Assembly: GCA_947627355.1 (NCBI GenBank) | Contig: CANQVX010000004.1 | Location: forward strand, 76,459 to 119,774 | Source of the DNA: an uncultured Bacilli bacterium | GTDB taxonomy: Bacteria > Bacillota_I > Bacilli_A > RFN20 > CAG-631 | DNA length: 43,316 nt | Reading direction: 5' to 3' | Shown: positions 1 through 9,200 of the stretch, in pieces | Layout of the letters: each line of letters begins with the position of its first letter | Numbering within the stretch: position 1 is the first letter of the stretch | Translations under genes and position numbers: made by a program | The notes under the pieces: generated by a model | Told to the model about the DNA's origin: nothing | Databases searched by the model: none | What the model saw: only the letters and a program-made list of their open reading frames with translations

Positions 1-1
1 T

Positions 2-286
2 GAAGAAACTGATAAAAGAATTTATACATTTCCAACTTCTCAAATCTTATTAAATGGCAAGAAAAGTTTTTATTATGAAGTGATTAATAGTTTATCGTTT
101 AAAGAATGCAATGAAGCTCTAGTCGAAGTCTATAACTTATATGATGAAAATAAAATAAATAAATTAATTGATGAAACTATCTTTATCAGTGATATTCATA
201 AAGGATTCTATAAATATATGATTCATCAAAGATATGAAAAGATAATTAAAAGTGCTTATATAAAACTAAAGGAACAAAAATTATGA
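2..286 (+). CDS. 3' end of a gene cut by the window edge; possibly HipA-like kinase C-terminus
   Basis: The frame is open from base 2 and ends in TGA at 284-286, leaving about 94 C-terminal residues. The GTG at base 80 is internal, because the frame runs through it from the edge with good codon usage. The visible part is charged and probably helical, ending in FYKYMIHQRYEKII followed by a lysine-rich tail. That ending resembles, from memory only, the C-terminus of HipA/CtkA-like Ser/Thr kinases of gut Firmicutes. The stop overlaps the next start (ATGA), so the two genes are translationally coupled. Its catalytic part lies outside the window and the family call is tentative. Confidence 0.6.
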   Translation, partial: EETDKRIYTFPTSQILLNGKKSFYYEVINSLSFKECNEALVEVYNLYDENKINKLIDETIFISDIHKGFYKYMIHQRYEKIIKSAYIKLKEQKL

Positions 287-1101
287 AAGAATTAATGGTC
301 AGAGGAATCATCTGTTTAAAAGACGAATGTAATATTGAATACAGAGTATGTAATATTGATTATGTTGAATATGAAGATGGAACATATAAATATTTGTTTT
401 ATCCTTTTTATAATGTCATTGATTTATTAAAAACCCCAAGATATCAAGGAATACCAGGTCTAAATCTAGATAAAAGACAAGAATGTTATATTAGAAATAA
501 TATGACACCAGTATTTATTAGTGAAAGAACACCTGGTCCTAATCGTGTTGATTTAGCAGATTTATTAAAAAGTTGTCATATGAAATCCTTAAATCGTTTA
601 GAATGGTTAATAAGAACTAACCTTCAATATTTTGGTGATTATTTCTATGTAATAAGAAATGATGAAAAAAATGATGATACAATCGTAGTTGATTCCATGT
701 TTGATTTAACTAATCGTTATGATTCAATTATAAAAAAACTACTTGAAATCATATGTTATGGTAGATATCTAAAATCAAAAGAAATCACAATTGATGATAC
801 TAACCGTAAATCTTATTATGATTTACTAATGCCAATTTATAAAAAACAATATGAATCAAAAATGAAAAAAATCAAAAAAGGAATAAGTAAAGCAAAAGAA
901 AAGAAGGTATATAAAGGAAGAAAACCAATTAATGTTGAATATCTAAAATTATGTAAACTAGCAAAAGAATATAAAGCTAAAGAAAAGACTTTAGATGAAG
1001 TATTAGACATCTTAAAAATCAGTAAATCAACATTTTTTAGAAAACTCAAAGAAATCAATGTAGATATCGATTCGACCGATAAAAATAACAAAAAAAGATA
1101 G
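283..1101 (+). CDS. Protein with C-terminal resolvase-type helix-turn-helix; possible partner of a HipA-like kinase
   Basis: This 272-aa protein starts at an ATG inside the ATGA overlap with the preceding gene. The N-terminal two thirds contain a compact region (GIPGLNLDKR, then FISERTPGPNR, then LNRLEWLIRTN around residues 65-115) that I have seen in unnamed Firmicutes proteins beside HipA-like kinases but cannot assign. From about residue 190 it is very basic. KGRKPI at about 211-216 leads into a short HTH (TLDEVLDILKISKSTFFRKLKEI), the layout of the DNA-binding tail of serine recombinases. No recombinase catalytic domain is visible. I infer a DNA-binding protein, perhaps the antitoxin or regulator of a kinase pair. 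No terminator is obvious after it. Confidence 0.8.
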   Translation: MKELMVRGIICLKDECNIEYRVCNIDYVEYEDGTYKYLFYPFYNVIDLLKTPRYQGIPGLNLDKRQECYIRNNMTPVFISERTPGPNRVDLADLLKSCHMKSLNRLEWLIRTNLQYFGDYFYVIRNDEKNDDTIVVDSMFDLTNRYDSIIKKLLEIICYGRYLKSKEITIDDTNRKSYYDLLMPIYKKQYESKMKKIKKGISKAKEKKVYKGRKPINVEYLKLCKLAKEYKAKEKTLDEVLDILKISKSTFFRKLKEINVDIDSTDKNNKKR

Positions 1102-1175
1102 TTTTTAATAAAAAAACTTAAAATTATGAAAACTATCGGTAAAAACGTTAAAATTATAAAAAATAAAATAATTTC

Positions 1176-1204
1176 TTGACGGCTATTATTTTCTATGTTA
1201 CACT
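1176..1204 (+). promoter_or_regulatory. Promoter of the infC-rpmI-rplT operon
   Basis: -35 TTGACG (1176-1181) and -10 TACACT (1199-1204) are separated by 17 bp. They sit about 110 bp before the attenuator hairpin and 154 bp before the first codon of infC. Confidence 0.75.
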
Positions 1205-1310
1205 AATTGAGCAACAAAAGTTGTGGAAAGCAAAGGCACCCGCCTTTCACCTGATTGCGTATAGTAATAGGTCAATGTCACAAACTAAAATTAATAGTTT
1301 TGATATTTAA
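1205..1310 (+). promoter_or_regulatory. Structured leader of the infC operon (L20-leader type)
   Basis: This is the untranslated leader between promoter and attenuator. It contains CAAC/GTTG (1212-1223) and a GC-rich hairpin AAAGGC-ACCC-GCCTTT (1232-1247), followed by further short pairings. Bacillus-type infC-rpmI-rplT operons are controlled by L20 binding a leader that resembles its 23S site and promotes premature termination. Position, length and the following terminator fit that mechanism, but I did not match a covariance model. Confidence 0.6.
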
Positions 1311-1333
1311 GGGTGCATTTTGCATCCTTTTTT
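1311..1333 (+). terminator. Attenuator terminator before infC
   Basis: Stem GGGTGCA/TGCATCC (1311-1317, 1321-1327) with loop TTT and six T's. It lies upstream of the coding region, so it is an attenuator and not an operon end. A GTG in its left arm is in frame with infC but cannot be the real start. Confidence 0.8.
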
Positions 1334-1357
1334 AGATTTAAAAAGAATGGGGTGTTT

Positions 1358-1888
1358 ATTATCAATAACGAGATGCCAAAAAAAGATGATTATTTAGTAA
1401 ATGAAAAGATTCGTTTTTCTCAAGTGTTAGTCATTGCTGCTAATGGTGATTCACTTGGAGTAAAAAGTAGAGCTGATGCTTTAGCTATTGCTCGTGATGC
1501 AGAACTAGATTTACTATGTGTTGCGCCACAAGCTACGCCACCAGTTTGTCGTTTGTTAAACTTTTCTAAATATCGTTATGAACAAGAAAAGAAACAAAAA
1601 GAAATCAGAAAAAAAGCTGTTCGTATTGATACTAAAGAAATTCGTTTATCTCCAGTAATCGATCGTCATGATAGTGAAACTAAAGCTCGTCATGCTTGTC
1701 GTTTCTTAAAAGATGGAGATAAAGTAAAAGTTACCGTTCGTTTTCGTGGTAGACAATTATCACACCCTGAAATTGGTGAAAAGATTCTTGCTGAATTCAT
1801 TGAATTATGCAGTGGAGTCGGTATGGTTGAAAAAGCTCCAGTTTTAGATGGTAAGTTTTTAATTGCCATACTCGCACCAAAAAAATAG
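1358..1888 (+). CDS. infC: Translation initiation factor IF-3
   Basis: IF-3 binds the 30S subunit, blocks premature 50S joining and proofreads start codons. Both domains are present: the N-domain from DYLVNEKIRF through TPPVCRLLNFSKYRYEQ, a basic linker, then the C-domain from TKEIRLSPVIDRHD to the end. The start is unusual. No ATG stands at the expected place; GGGGTG (1349-1354) is followed by ATT (1358) and ATC (1361). IF-3 genes often use AUU or related codons so that the factor limits its own synthesis. I take ATT (176 aa); ATC would be one residue shorter. The next ATG (1373) has no good Shine-Dalgarno sequence. Confidence 0.93.
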   Translation: MINNEMPKKDDYLVNEKIRFSQVLVIAANGDSLGVKSRADALAIARDAELDLLCVAPQATPPVCRLLNFSKYRYEQEKKQKEIRKKAVRIDTKEIRLSPVIDRHDSETKARHACRFLKDGDKVKVTVRFRGRQLSHPEIGEKILAEFIELCSGVGMVEKAPVLDGKFLIAILAPKK

Positions 1889-1906
1889 TTATAGGAGGAA
1901 ACATTC

Positions 1907-2101
1907 ATGCCAAAAATGAAAACAAAAAGAGCCTTAGCTAAAAGAGTTAAAGTTACAGGCAGTGGTAAATTAAAAAGAAAATGTGCTTATATGTCTCATT
2001 TAGCACCAAGAAAAACTCACAAACAAAAAAGACACCTTAGAAAAGCTAGATTAGTATCACCTAGTGATTACAAACGTATCAAGCAATTATTACAAGGTTA
2101 A
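1907..2101 (+). CDS. rpmI: Ribosomal protein bL35
   Basis: A 64-aa basic protein starting [13 protein letters not shown] with [12 protein letters not shown] in the middle, full length for bL35 of the large subunit. AGGAGG precedes the ATG by a normal spacing. The gene lies 18 bp after infC and 17 bp before rplT, the classical order, so it is expressed from the attenuated promoter at 1176. Confidence 0.97.
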   Translation: MPKMKTKRALAKRVKVTGSGKLKRKCAYMSHLAPRKTHKQKRHLRKARLVSPSDYKRIKQLLQG

Positions 2102-2118
2102 TTATAGGAGGTATAAAC

Positions 2119-2481
2119 ATGAGAGTAAAAGGTGGACCAGCCACAAGAAATAGACGTAAAAAAATCTTGAAATTAGCTAAAGGTTATCGTGGCTCAAAAC
2201 ATGCTTTATTTAGAGTAGCTAATCAACAAGTGATGAAATCATTAAGCTATGCTTATAGAGATCGTCGTCAAATTAAAAGAGAATTCCGTAAATTATGGAT
2301 CGTTAGAATTGGTGCTGCTGCAAAACAATGTGACTTTTCATATAGCAAATTAATGTATGGTTTAAAATTAGCTAACATTCAAATCAATCGTAAGATGTTA
2401 TCTGAAATTGCTATTCATGACTTTGCAAGTTTCGCTAAATTAGTAGATACAGCTAAAAAAGCAATCGCTAAAAAAGCCTAA
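2119..2481 (+). CDS. rplT: Ribosomal protein bL20
   Basis: At 120 aa it is full length for bL20. The N-terminus ([21 protein letters not shown]) carries the basic extension that threads into 23S rRNA, followed by the globular C-terminal domain ([12 protein letters not shown] to [22 protein letters not shown]). bL20 is an early assembly protein and, in Firmicutes, the autogenous repressor of this operon through the leader at 1205-1333. The RBS is TAGGAGG. It is the last gene of the operon and a terminator follows. Confidence 0.97.
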   Translation: MRVKGGPATRNRRKKILKLAKGYRGSKHALFRVANQQVMKSLSYAYRDRRQIKREFRKLWIVRIGAAAKQCDFSYSKLMYGLKLANIQINRKMLSEIAIHDFASFAKLVDTAKKAIAKKA

Positions 2482-2490
2482 ATAATATTC

Positions 2491-2519
2491 AAAACCATGT
2501 CCTAGTGATGTGGTTTTTA
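2491..2519 (+). terminator. Terminator of the infC operon
   Basis: Stem AAAACCA (2491-2497) pairs with TGGTTTT (2511-2517), with possible inner pairs, and ends in a short T run. Confidence 0.7.
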
Positions 2520-2543
2520 TTTTGAATTTTAAATATTTGTATC

Positions 2544-2572
2544 TAACAATTTAGTTTTATTTATGTTAGAAT
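2544..2572 (+). promoter_or_regulatory. Probable pnp promoter with extended -10
   Basis: TGTTAGAAT gives a TGn extended -10 with TAGAAT at 2567-2572. The matching -35 (TAACAA, 2544-2549, 17 bp) is weak, as is usual for extended -10 promoters. The same TATGTTAGA motif precedes the lipoprotein gene at 37854. Confidence 0.45.
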
Positions 2573-2603
2573 AGGAATGTTTAAAAAAATATGGAGGAAA
2601 AAA

Positions 2604-4739
2604 ATGAAAAAAGTATTTAGTTTAGAGTTTGAAGGAAGAACTCTAAAAGTGGAAGTTGGAGAACTTGCCAAACAAGCTAACGGCGCTGTTTTAGTCCGTT
2701 ATGATGATACTGTTATTTTGTCTACTGCCTGTTGTGCAAAAGAAGCAAAAACTGGTATCGATTTCTTTCCGTTAACGGTTTCTTTTGAAGAAAAATTATA
2801 TTCAGTTGGGAAAATTCCTGGCTCATTTTTAAGAAGAGAAGGTCGTCCTAGTGAACACGCTATTTTAACTGCAAGAATTATTGATAGACCAATTAGACCT
2901 TTATTTGATGAAAACTTCAGAAATGAAGTACAAATTGTTAACTATGCTTTATCAGTAAATCCTGATGTTACACCTGAAATGACAGCCTTATTTGGTTCCA
3001 GTCTAGCATTATGTATTTCTGATATTCCATTCACCACTCCTGTTGCTGGAGTAAAGGTAGGCTATATCAACAATAAGTTTGTAGTTAACCCTACTCGTGA
3101 AGAAATGGAAAAATCATTAATTGATTTAACTGTTGCTGGAACAAAAGAAGCAATTAACATGGTTGAAGCTGGAGCAAAAGAAGTTAGTGAAGAATTAATG
3201 CTTGATGCTTTAATGTTTGGCCATGAACAAATCAAAAAATTAGTTGCTTTTGAAGAAACAATCATAAAAGAAATTGGCAAAGAAAAAATGCAAGTTGAAA
3301 TGTTTCAAATTGATAAAGATATTCAAGAAGAAGTATTTAAAAAATGCAAAGCTGATTTAGTTGCTGCTTGCCGTATTGAAGGAAAACTTGCAAGATATAA
3401 TAAAATTGATGAATTAACTAAAGCTGTTATTGATGAATATGAAGCAAGAACATATGAAAATGATGAACAACATGATTATGTTTTAAAACAAGTTGAAACA
3501 ATCACTCATGATATCGTTAAAGATGAAGTTCGTCGTTTAATCTCAGTTGATAAAATTAGACCTGATGGTCGTAAATTAGATGAAATTAGACCATTAGATT
3601 CCCAAGTTGATATTCTTGAAAGAGTTCATGGTAGTGCTTTATTTACCCGTGGTGAAACTCAAGTCTTATCAATCACTACTTTAGGTGCTTTAGGAGATCA
3701 ACAAATACTAGATAACCTAAATCCAGATGAAGAATCTAAACGTTTCATGCATCATTATAATTTCCCACCATTTTCAGTTGGTGAAGTTGGCAGAATGGGA
3801 AATCCAGGACGTAGAGAAATTGGTCATGGTGCCTTAGGTGAAAGATCATTACTACAAGTAATGCCATCAGAAGAAGAATTCCCTTACACTGTAAGAGTTG
3901 TATCAGAAGTCCTTGAATCAAATGGTTCATCTTCACAAGCTTCCATTTGTGCTGCTACTATGTCACTTATGGCTGCTGGTGTTCCTATTAAAAGACCAGT
4001 TGCCGGCGTTGCTATGGGTTTAATTTCAACTGGTGATTTAAATGATCCTAATTGTCCATATACAATTCTTACTGATATTCAAGGTCAAGAAGACCATTAT
4101 GGTGATATGGACTTTAAAGTATCTGGAACTACTAAAGGTATCACAGCCCTTCAAATGGATATCAAAATCAAAGGTATCACTAAACAAATCTTTGAACAAG
4201 CTTTAGCACAAGCTCATAAAGGTAGACTTGAAATCCTAGATAACATGATGGGTGCTATTAGTGAAGTTAGACCAGATGTCTCTAAATATGCTCCTAAATT
4301 AAATCAATTCAACATCAATCCTGATAAGATTCGTGATGTCATTGGTCAAGGTGGCAAAGTGATAAACGATATCATTGAAAAATGTGATAATGTTAAGATT
4401 GATATCTCAGATGATGGAAGAGTTGTTATTTACCATCAAGATAGAGAAATGATTAACAAGGCTACTAGTATGATTGAAGCCATTGTTAAAGAAGCAAAAG
4501 TTGGTGAAATCTATGATGCTAAAGTAGTTCGTATTGAAAGTTATGGTGCCTTTGTTGAATTATTTGAAGGAACCGATGCTTTACTTCACGTATCAAAGAT
4601 TGCAAATGAAAGAGTTAACCATCCAAAAGATGTTTTAAAACTAAATCAAAAAATTAAAGTAATTGTTACTGATATCGATGAAAAAGGCAGAGTAAATGTT
4701 TCAGCAAAAGATTTACTACCAAAAGATGAAAAGAAATAA
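2604..4739 (+). CDS. pnp: Polyribonucleotide nucleotidyltransferase (PNPase)
   Basis: PNPase degrades RNA 3' to 5' with phosphate, releasing nucleoside diphosphates, and works in cytoplasmic mRNA turnover. The 711 aa show the full family architecture: a first RNase PH domain (about 1-145), an alpha-helical linker, a second RNase PH domain (about 310-540, with [20 protein letters not shown] and the SNGSSSQAS stretch), a KH domain with the GQGG loop in [13 protein letters not shown], and a C-terminal S1 domain ([20 protein letters not shown]). I start at ATG 2604 because GGAGG ends 6 nt before it; the in-frame ATG at 2577 has no ribosome binding site. Confidence 0.97.
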   Translation: MKKVFSLEFEGRTLKVEVGELAKQANGAVLVRYDDTVILSTACCAKEAKTGIDFFPLTVSFEEKLYSVGKIPGSFLRREGRPSEHAILTARIIDRPIRPLFDENFRNEVQIVNYALSVNPDVTPEMTALFGSSLALCISDIPFTTPVAGVKVGYINNKFVVNPTREEMEKSLIDLTVAGTKEAINMVEAGAKEVSEELMLDALMFGHEQIKKLVAFEETIIKEIGKEKMQVEMFQIDKDIQEEVFKKCKADLVAACRIEGKLARYNKIDELTKAVIDEYEARTYENDEQHDYVLKQVETITHDIVKDEVRRLISVDKIRPDGRKLDEIRPLDSQVDILERVHGSALFTRGETQVLSITTLGALGDQQILDNLNPDEESKRFMHHYNFPPFSVGEVGRMGNPGRREIGHGALGERSLLQVMPSEEEFPYTVRVVSEVLESNGSSSQASICAATMSLMAAGVPIKRPVAGVAMGLISTGDLNDPNCPYTILTDIQGQEDHYGDMDFKVSGTTKGITALQMDIKIKGITKQIFEQALAQAHKGRLEILDNMMGAISEVRPDVSKYAPKLNQFNINPDKIRDVIGQGGKVINDIIEKCDNVKIDISDDGRVVIYHQDREMINKATSMIEAIVKEAKVGEIYDAKVVRIESYGAFVELFEGTDALLHVSKIANERVNHPKDVLKLNQKIKVIVTDIDEKGRVNVSAKDLLPKDEKK

Positions 4740-4796
4740 TTCATTTTAATTTAAAATTTAACTAGTAAAATATAATAAACAAGGAGGCTAGAAGCA

Positions 4797-5522
4797 ATGT
4801 ATCAATTTGATATCAATTATACCCATAAAGAATATATGGAATATTACAAAGATGTTTTAATCACTCGTAAGATACTTAGAAATGTTATATTTGTTTTATT
4901 ATTTGTTGCTATTGCTATTGTTTGGTGGGTTGATAAATCTGATAACACTAAAGGTAACTTTCTTCCTATCTTTTCTTTAGTATTTGCAGTTATCATACCT
5001 GTTAGTAATATCATTTACATTCCAATTCTTAACCATCAACTAAAGCTTAGAAAAGCTGAACTTGATAGCATTAAGATTAACTTAACATTCACAGATAATG
5101 AAATTATCTATGAAAACCTTACAGTTCCAGTTAATCTCGAACCTGTAGAAGAAAATAAACCAGTAAATGAAGAAACTCCTGAAGTAGAAGTCGTTGATGA
5201 AGATAAAGATAAATATGAACAACCTGATGAAGAAGAAAATCAAGATAGTCAAAAGATTTTCACTCTTCGTTACAATAACTTCTATGATGTAAGAGCAACT
5301 AAAAACTTAATTCTATTAGCTCTTGATAGACAAATCGTAATCATCATTCCAAAAAGAACTATCACAGTTGGTACAATCGATAACTTTGTTAATTTTCTAG
5401 CTAGTAAGATTCCTGCTAAACGTTTCAAAATCAGAGGTGTTAAATCAACTTATGTTGAAGAAACTCCAGTTGAAGAAACAAAGCAAGAAGAAAATCAACC
5501 AGAAGAAAACAACAAAGAATAG
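4797..5522 (+). CDS. Two-TM membrane protein, YcxB-like
   Basis: A 241-aa protein with a short N-terminal segment, two hydrophobic helices (about 26-45 and 55-78) and a soluble C-terminal domain, the layout of the YcxB-like family of unknown function. An acidic Glu/Pro-rich insert (about 115-158, including EETPEVEVVDEDKDKYEQ) splits the soluble part, and the last 20 residues are again Glu-rich. AAGGAGG precedes the ATG. A perfect TATAAT at 4771-4776 may be its own -10, though no good -35 is visible and read-through from pnp is possible. The family call rests on topology and the FTDNEIIYEN-type segment. Confidence 0.75.
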   Translation: MYQFDINYTHKEYMEYYKDVLITRKILRNVIFVLLFVAIAIVWWVDKSDNTKGNFLPIFSLVFAVIIPVSNIIYIPILNHQLKLRKAELDSIKINLTFTDNEIIYENLTVPVNLEPVEENKPVNEETPEVEVVDEDKDKYEQPDEEENQDSQKIFTLRYNNFYDVRATKNLILLALDRQIVIIIPKRTITVGTIDNFVNFLASKIPAKRFKIRGVKSTYVEETPVEETKQEENQPEENNKE

Positions 5523-5536
5523 TAAGTTTAATATTT

Positions 5537-5560
5537 ACACCGCTTCGGCGGTGTTTTTTT
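5537..5560 (+). terminator. Strong terminator with UUCG loop
   Basis: ACACCGC-TTCG-GCGGTGT (5537-5554) followed by T's. The UUCG tetraloop and GC stem make it the clearest terminator in the window. It ends the pnp/YcxB unit. Confidence 0.93.
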
Positions 5561-5598
5561 ATGCTTTTTACATAAACTAACTAGGAAAGGATGATAAA

Positions 5599-5805
5599 AT
5601 GGAAAACAAAGTCTATCTAGTCGATTATTATTATGAAAAAGAAATCTTATTATTTACTCTGAGCTTTTTTAAAAAACTTGAATATTATAAAAAGGTAGTA
5701 CTTAAAGAAGAAATACTATCCTATCTAGAAACACTAAGTAAAAATCTCTTAGAACAATTCAGTCAGTTACTACCAATTATTGAGGTTCAAGATAATGTTA
5801 AATAA
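5599..5805 (+). CDS. Small hypothetical protein
   Basis: A 68-aa product with a plausible RBS (AGGAAAGGA) and ATG. It is rich in Tyr, Lys and Leu and probably helical; there is no signal peptide or recognisable motif. Its end overlaps the next start by 11 nt, so the two are a coupled pair. I do not recognise the family. Confidence 0.65.
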   Translation: MENKVYLVDYYYEKEILLFTLSFFKKLEYYKKVVLKEEILSYLETLSKNLLEQFSQLLPIIEVQDNVK

Positions 5806-6115
5806 ACATGTAATCGAGAATCAAAATGAGTTCAATGACTATGATATCCTACTAGATTGTAAACAAACCTTACATGATTTATTACTATATTATTTTAACT
5901 TTCTTGTTGAAACATCTAGTAATGATAACTTCAATATAGTAGAAACCGTAGCCTATGAACTAATTGAAGACTATCGTAGTTTAATAGAATTACTAAAAGA
6001 ACTTGGTTGGTATAGTAATGAAGTAATCGATAATAACAAAGTAATTGAACTAGTATTTGAGCTAAAGAAAAAAAGAAAAGAAATAGCAACCAATAATAAT
6101 CATAAAAAAAACTAG
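5795..6115 (+). CDS. Small hypothetical protein, coupled to the preceding gene
   Basis: A 106-aa protein starting at ATG 5795, nine bases after GAGG and inside the 3' end of the upstream gene. An in-frame TTG at 5780 is a poorer start. The sequence is acidic in the middle, apparently all-helical, and ends in a basic tail (ELKKKRKEIATNNNHKKN). There are no membrane segments and I do not recognise the family. It lies directly before the phase-variable promoter of the giant surface genes, so it may mark the edge of the conserved region. Confidence 0.65.
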   Translation: MLNKHVIENQNEFNDYDILLDCKQTLHDLLLYYFNFLVETSSNDNFNIVETVAYELIEDYRSLIELLKELGWYSNEVIDNNKVIELVFELKKKRKEIATNNNHKKN

Positions 6116-6147
6116 AAAAATGTTGAAATTTCGCATAACAAAAAGTG

Positions 6148-6178
6148 TTGACAAAAGTCTGGGGGGGGGGTTTAAAAT
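6148..6178 (+). promoter_or_regulatory. Promoter of surface unit 1 with G10 tract in the spacer
   Basis: -35 TTGACA (6148-6153) is a perfect consensus and -10 TAAAAT (6173-6178) matches 5 of 6. The spacer is AAAGTCT, ten G's, TT: 19 bp, two more than optimal. Loss of two G's would give 17. A homopolymer in this position changes promoter strength by slippage, as known for Neisseria porA. Confidence 0.8.
6161..6170 (+). repeat. Homopolymeric G10 tract
   Basis: Ten consecutive G's between promoter boxes, in a neighbourhood that is otherwise strongly A/T. It is the longest G run in the window and a candidate slipped-strand site. Confidence 0.97.
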
Positions 6179-6289
6179 ATTGTCGAAAATTATTGCGATA
6201 ATTGTTTTTTGTCGTGAAATTTTCCACTAATTCAATAAACATTTTATTCGAATTTCTATATTACAAAAAATTTCTCGGAGGGGACAAAC

Positions 6290-9200
6290 ATGAAAAAGAA
6301 CCTTTTTAATAGTGTTTTAGTATCTATTAGTTTAGTACTTGCTAGTTTCTTAATGTATCAATCCATAAATGTAAATACTTTACATGCTTATTCTACTGAA
6401 CCTAATTTCGATTCTTTAATCGACCTTTCGTTAGATTCCAATGGAAAATTTAATAAAGCAGAAGTAAATAAATTCATGGTTGCTTTATTAGGTGATGAAG
6501 GTGCAACTTATAAAAAGTTTTATAGTGCCGTTGAGAAAAAATCATATAATTCATCTGATTTTAGTGAAATAAATGCAGGCAATATAAATGCAGTCGATGT
6601 TAAAATCAATGACCATGCTTACATGGCCGTTTATTTAACTATGGATAAAGACAAAGCTCCAGTCGTTACTTTTTATGAAACCTATGCTAGTGATAGAGTT
6701 CAATTTAGTAATTATGGTGCTTATAGCACAAACCTTGATGACGAATATCCTTCTACTCTTTATGGGACTAGTTATATTAGGAATTATTTGGTTGGAAGTC
6801 CTTATTCTGCAAATGGGGAAACACTTTTTGATGCAACATATTCTAAAAATACTCAAAGCCCTATTTATCGTAATTTTATCGAAAAATATGATTTGTATTT
6901 AGATACCCCCGATGAAGTTGGTTATCAAGAAAATGAAAGTGATAAACAATTTAATCCATTGGGAAAATATAATGCATCTTATGGTACCGATTCGAAGTAT
7001 GTAAATGAGAAATATGAAAATATTACCCGCAAAAAATTTTATGGTGCTTGGAAAGATGATAAAATTTGGATTCCATCTTCATCTGAAATAGGAATGAACT
7101 CTGAATATGAAAATAGACCGGGTTATAATGGCATTTGGGGCCTTACGGAATCACAACGTGCTGGTATGTCTGCCATTTGGCTTCGTTCAGCTTTTTATTA
7201 TCACGATGATAGTTTGGGCGATGGCACTTGGTACTTACCTGAAGATCAATTTGCAGATGGTACGAACCATGCTCACCCTACAACCAACATTGTAGGTATA
7301 AGAATTGCATTCCATTTAAATCTTGAACATGTAATGGAAAACATTAATAGCCAAACAGTTATTAAACGCCCAGAAGCTAAAATTGATGGTGAAGTTATGA
7401 GTGAAATAACTGCATCTTATCCAGACCAATCTGCTAGTATCGAATTTGAAAATTTTGATTTCAATAGTTTAACATATAAAGTTTATTATTATAATGAAGA
7501 ATCAGATATAGACCAAGATGAAGGATTAGATGTAACTGATTCATCTTATTTTGAATTTGAAAATGAGAATAAGAATCTATTATTCCATACACCTCACAAT
7601 GCTCCTGTTGGTACATATATTTTAAAAGCGTATCCACAAGCTGCAAACATGTGGAAAAACACGGCATTACGTGAAGAACAAGAAATCGCTAGAATTAATG
7701 TTGAAAAAGGAAAGATATCTAAACCAACATGTGAAACTAAATCTGCTGAAATCGAATATCCAAATGCATATGGTGGTGCAGATACAAATGATGACTTAAA
7801 AATTTCTAATATTGAATTAGATACAATTGATTATCGTGTTGTTCGTGATGAAAGTGAAGTAGCAAAAGAATTATATGTTGTTGGAGGGAAAGGCGATTTA
7901 CTATATTTTAAGACTCCTGAAAACTCTACTAAAGGTACCTATAAATTAATGGTAAAACCTAAAGAAAATTTTGTTTGGTCTAGTGCTGATGACGATAATG
8001 AAACAGCGAATGAAATTGAAGTATGTAGCATTAAAGTAATTGGTGCCAAAATAGAATTAAATACTGATGCTATCACAGGTTATGAAAGTAGCCATGATGA
8101 TTTTATTCATATCATTCACTATTTTGATAGTGATTATCAAAGTGGTGCCGGTGGTGCTCATTCTAGAACATTTGAACCTAGCTGGTTCAGTGTTAAAGGT
8201 GATTTTCTAGCATCTATTCAATATTGTGAGGATAAAGATGATAATTTTGAAACTGAAGAATCCTATGTTTGGTCTGATAGAATTGATCCAGTAACGGGAA
8301 CTGGTAAACATTATTATTACCTAAAAGTAAATTGTGAAAACCATGAAGAAAGAACATTTAAAGTTGAATATGAAGTTGTAAATGAAACAGCAACCATTAC
8401 ATTTAATAAAACTATGACACATGTCTATGATGGCACAGGGGTTGATGATATAAACGAAGAAAGATTATGGAATCAAATTGAAAGTGTCACTGATTTCCAT
8501 TATGAAGAAAAAGAATTAGATACAGCTGCTGCTATTGTTAGATTGAAACAAATGATTCGTTTGTTTCTTGTTGATGATAAAGATAGTGAACTAAAGTCTC
8601 AAAGAGCTGGAAAGTTTACTATCAGGTATAAAGCTAAAGATGGAATAGGTGATCTTGGCAGTTATTATGTATTCAACCTAGTAAACGCTGAAAACTACGA
8701 AATCACTCCAGCTACTGATAACACCTGGATTACTGAATTCAATCGAAATAAGACCACTTACGGCGATAATAGCGATACTTCTATTATCATGCCATCAGCT
8801 AAATATGGAACTCCATCAGTTAGTTATTATAAAGATGAAGATTGTAACGAACCTTTAGAATTTGTAGGGAATCCAAATGAATTCTTTAAAACTGCTGATG
8901 CTGGAACTTATTATGCTAGAGCTGAAGTAAAAACTGATAGTTATAATAGTTATAATGGTCTATCACAAGTTTATTCCATTATTATTTCTAAGGCTGATGA
9001 TGCATTAGTTGATGGGGATTTTGATGTCACTGATTTTAATTATGGTCATCCTTTCGACGAAACCAAACCAAAAGTTAAAAGTAATAGTGAAGTAACCATC
9101 AAATATTATCGTGATGAAGCTTGTGAAACCGAAATATCGTATGATGAATTAAAAACAGCTTCTAAAGGTACCTATTATGGCAAAGTAATTGTTGAAGAAT

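Noticed and set aside
1313-1357. In-frame GTG as the infC start, giving 191 aa
   Set aside because: It lies in the left arm of the attenuator hairpin, has no ribosome binding site, and the extra residues do not match IF-3.
2577-2603. Upstream ATG for pnp
   Set aside because: It has no ribosome binding site; the GGAGG before ATG 2604 and the KKVFSLEF start fit PNPase.
6188-6210. Attenuator in the leader of the first giant gene (AATTAT/ATAATT then T6)
   Set aside because: The stem has only A-T pairs and is probably too weak; not listed as a terminator.
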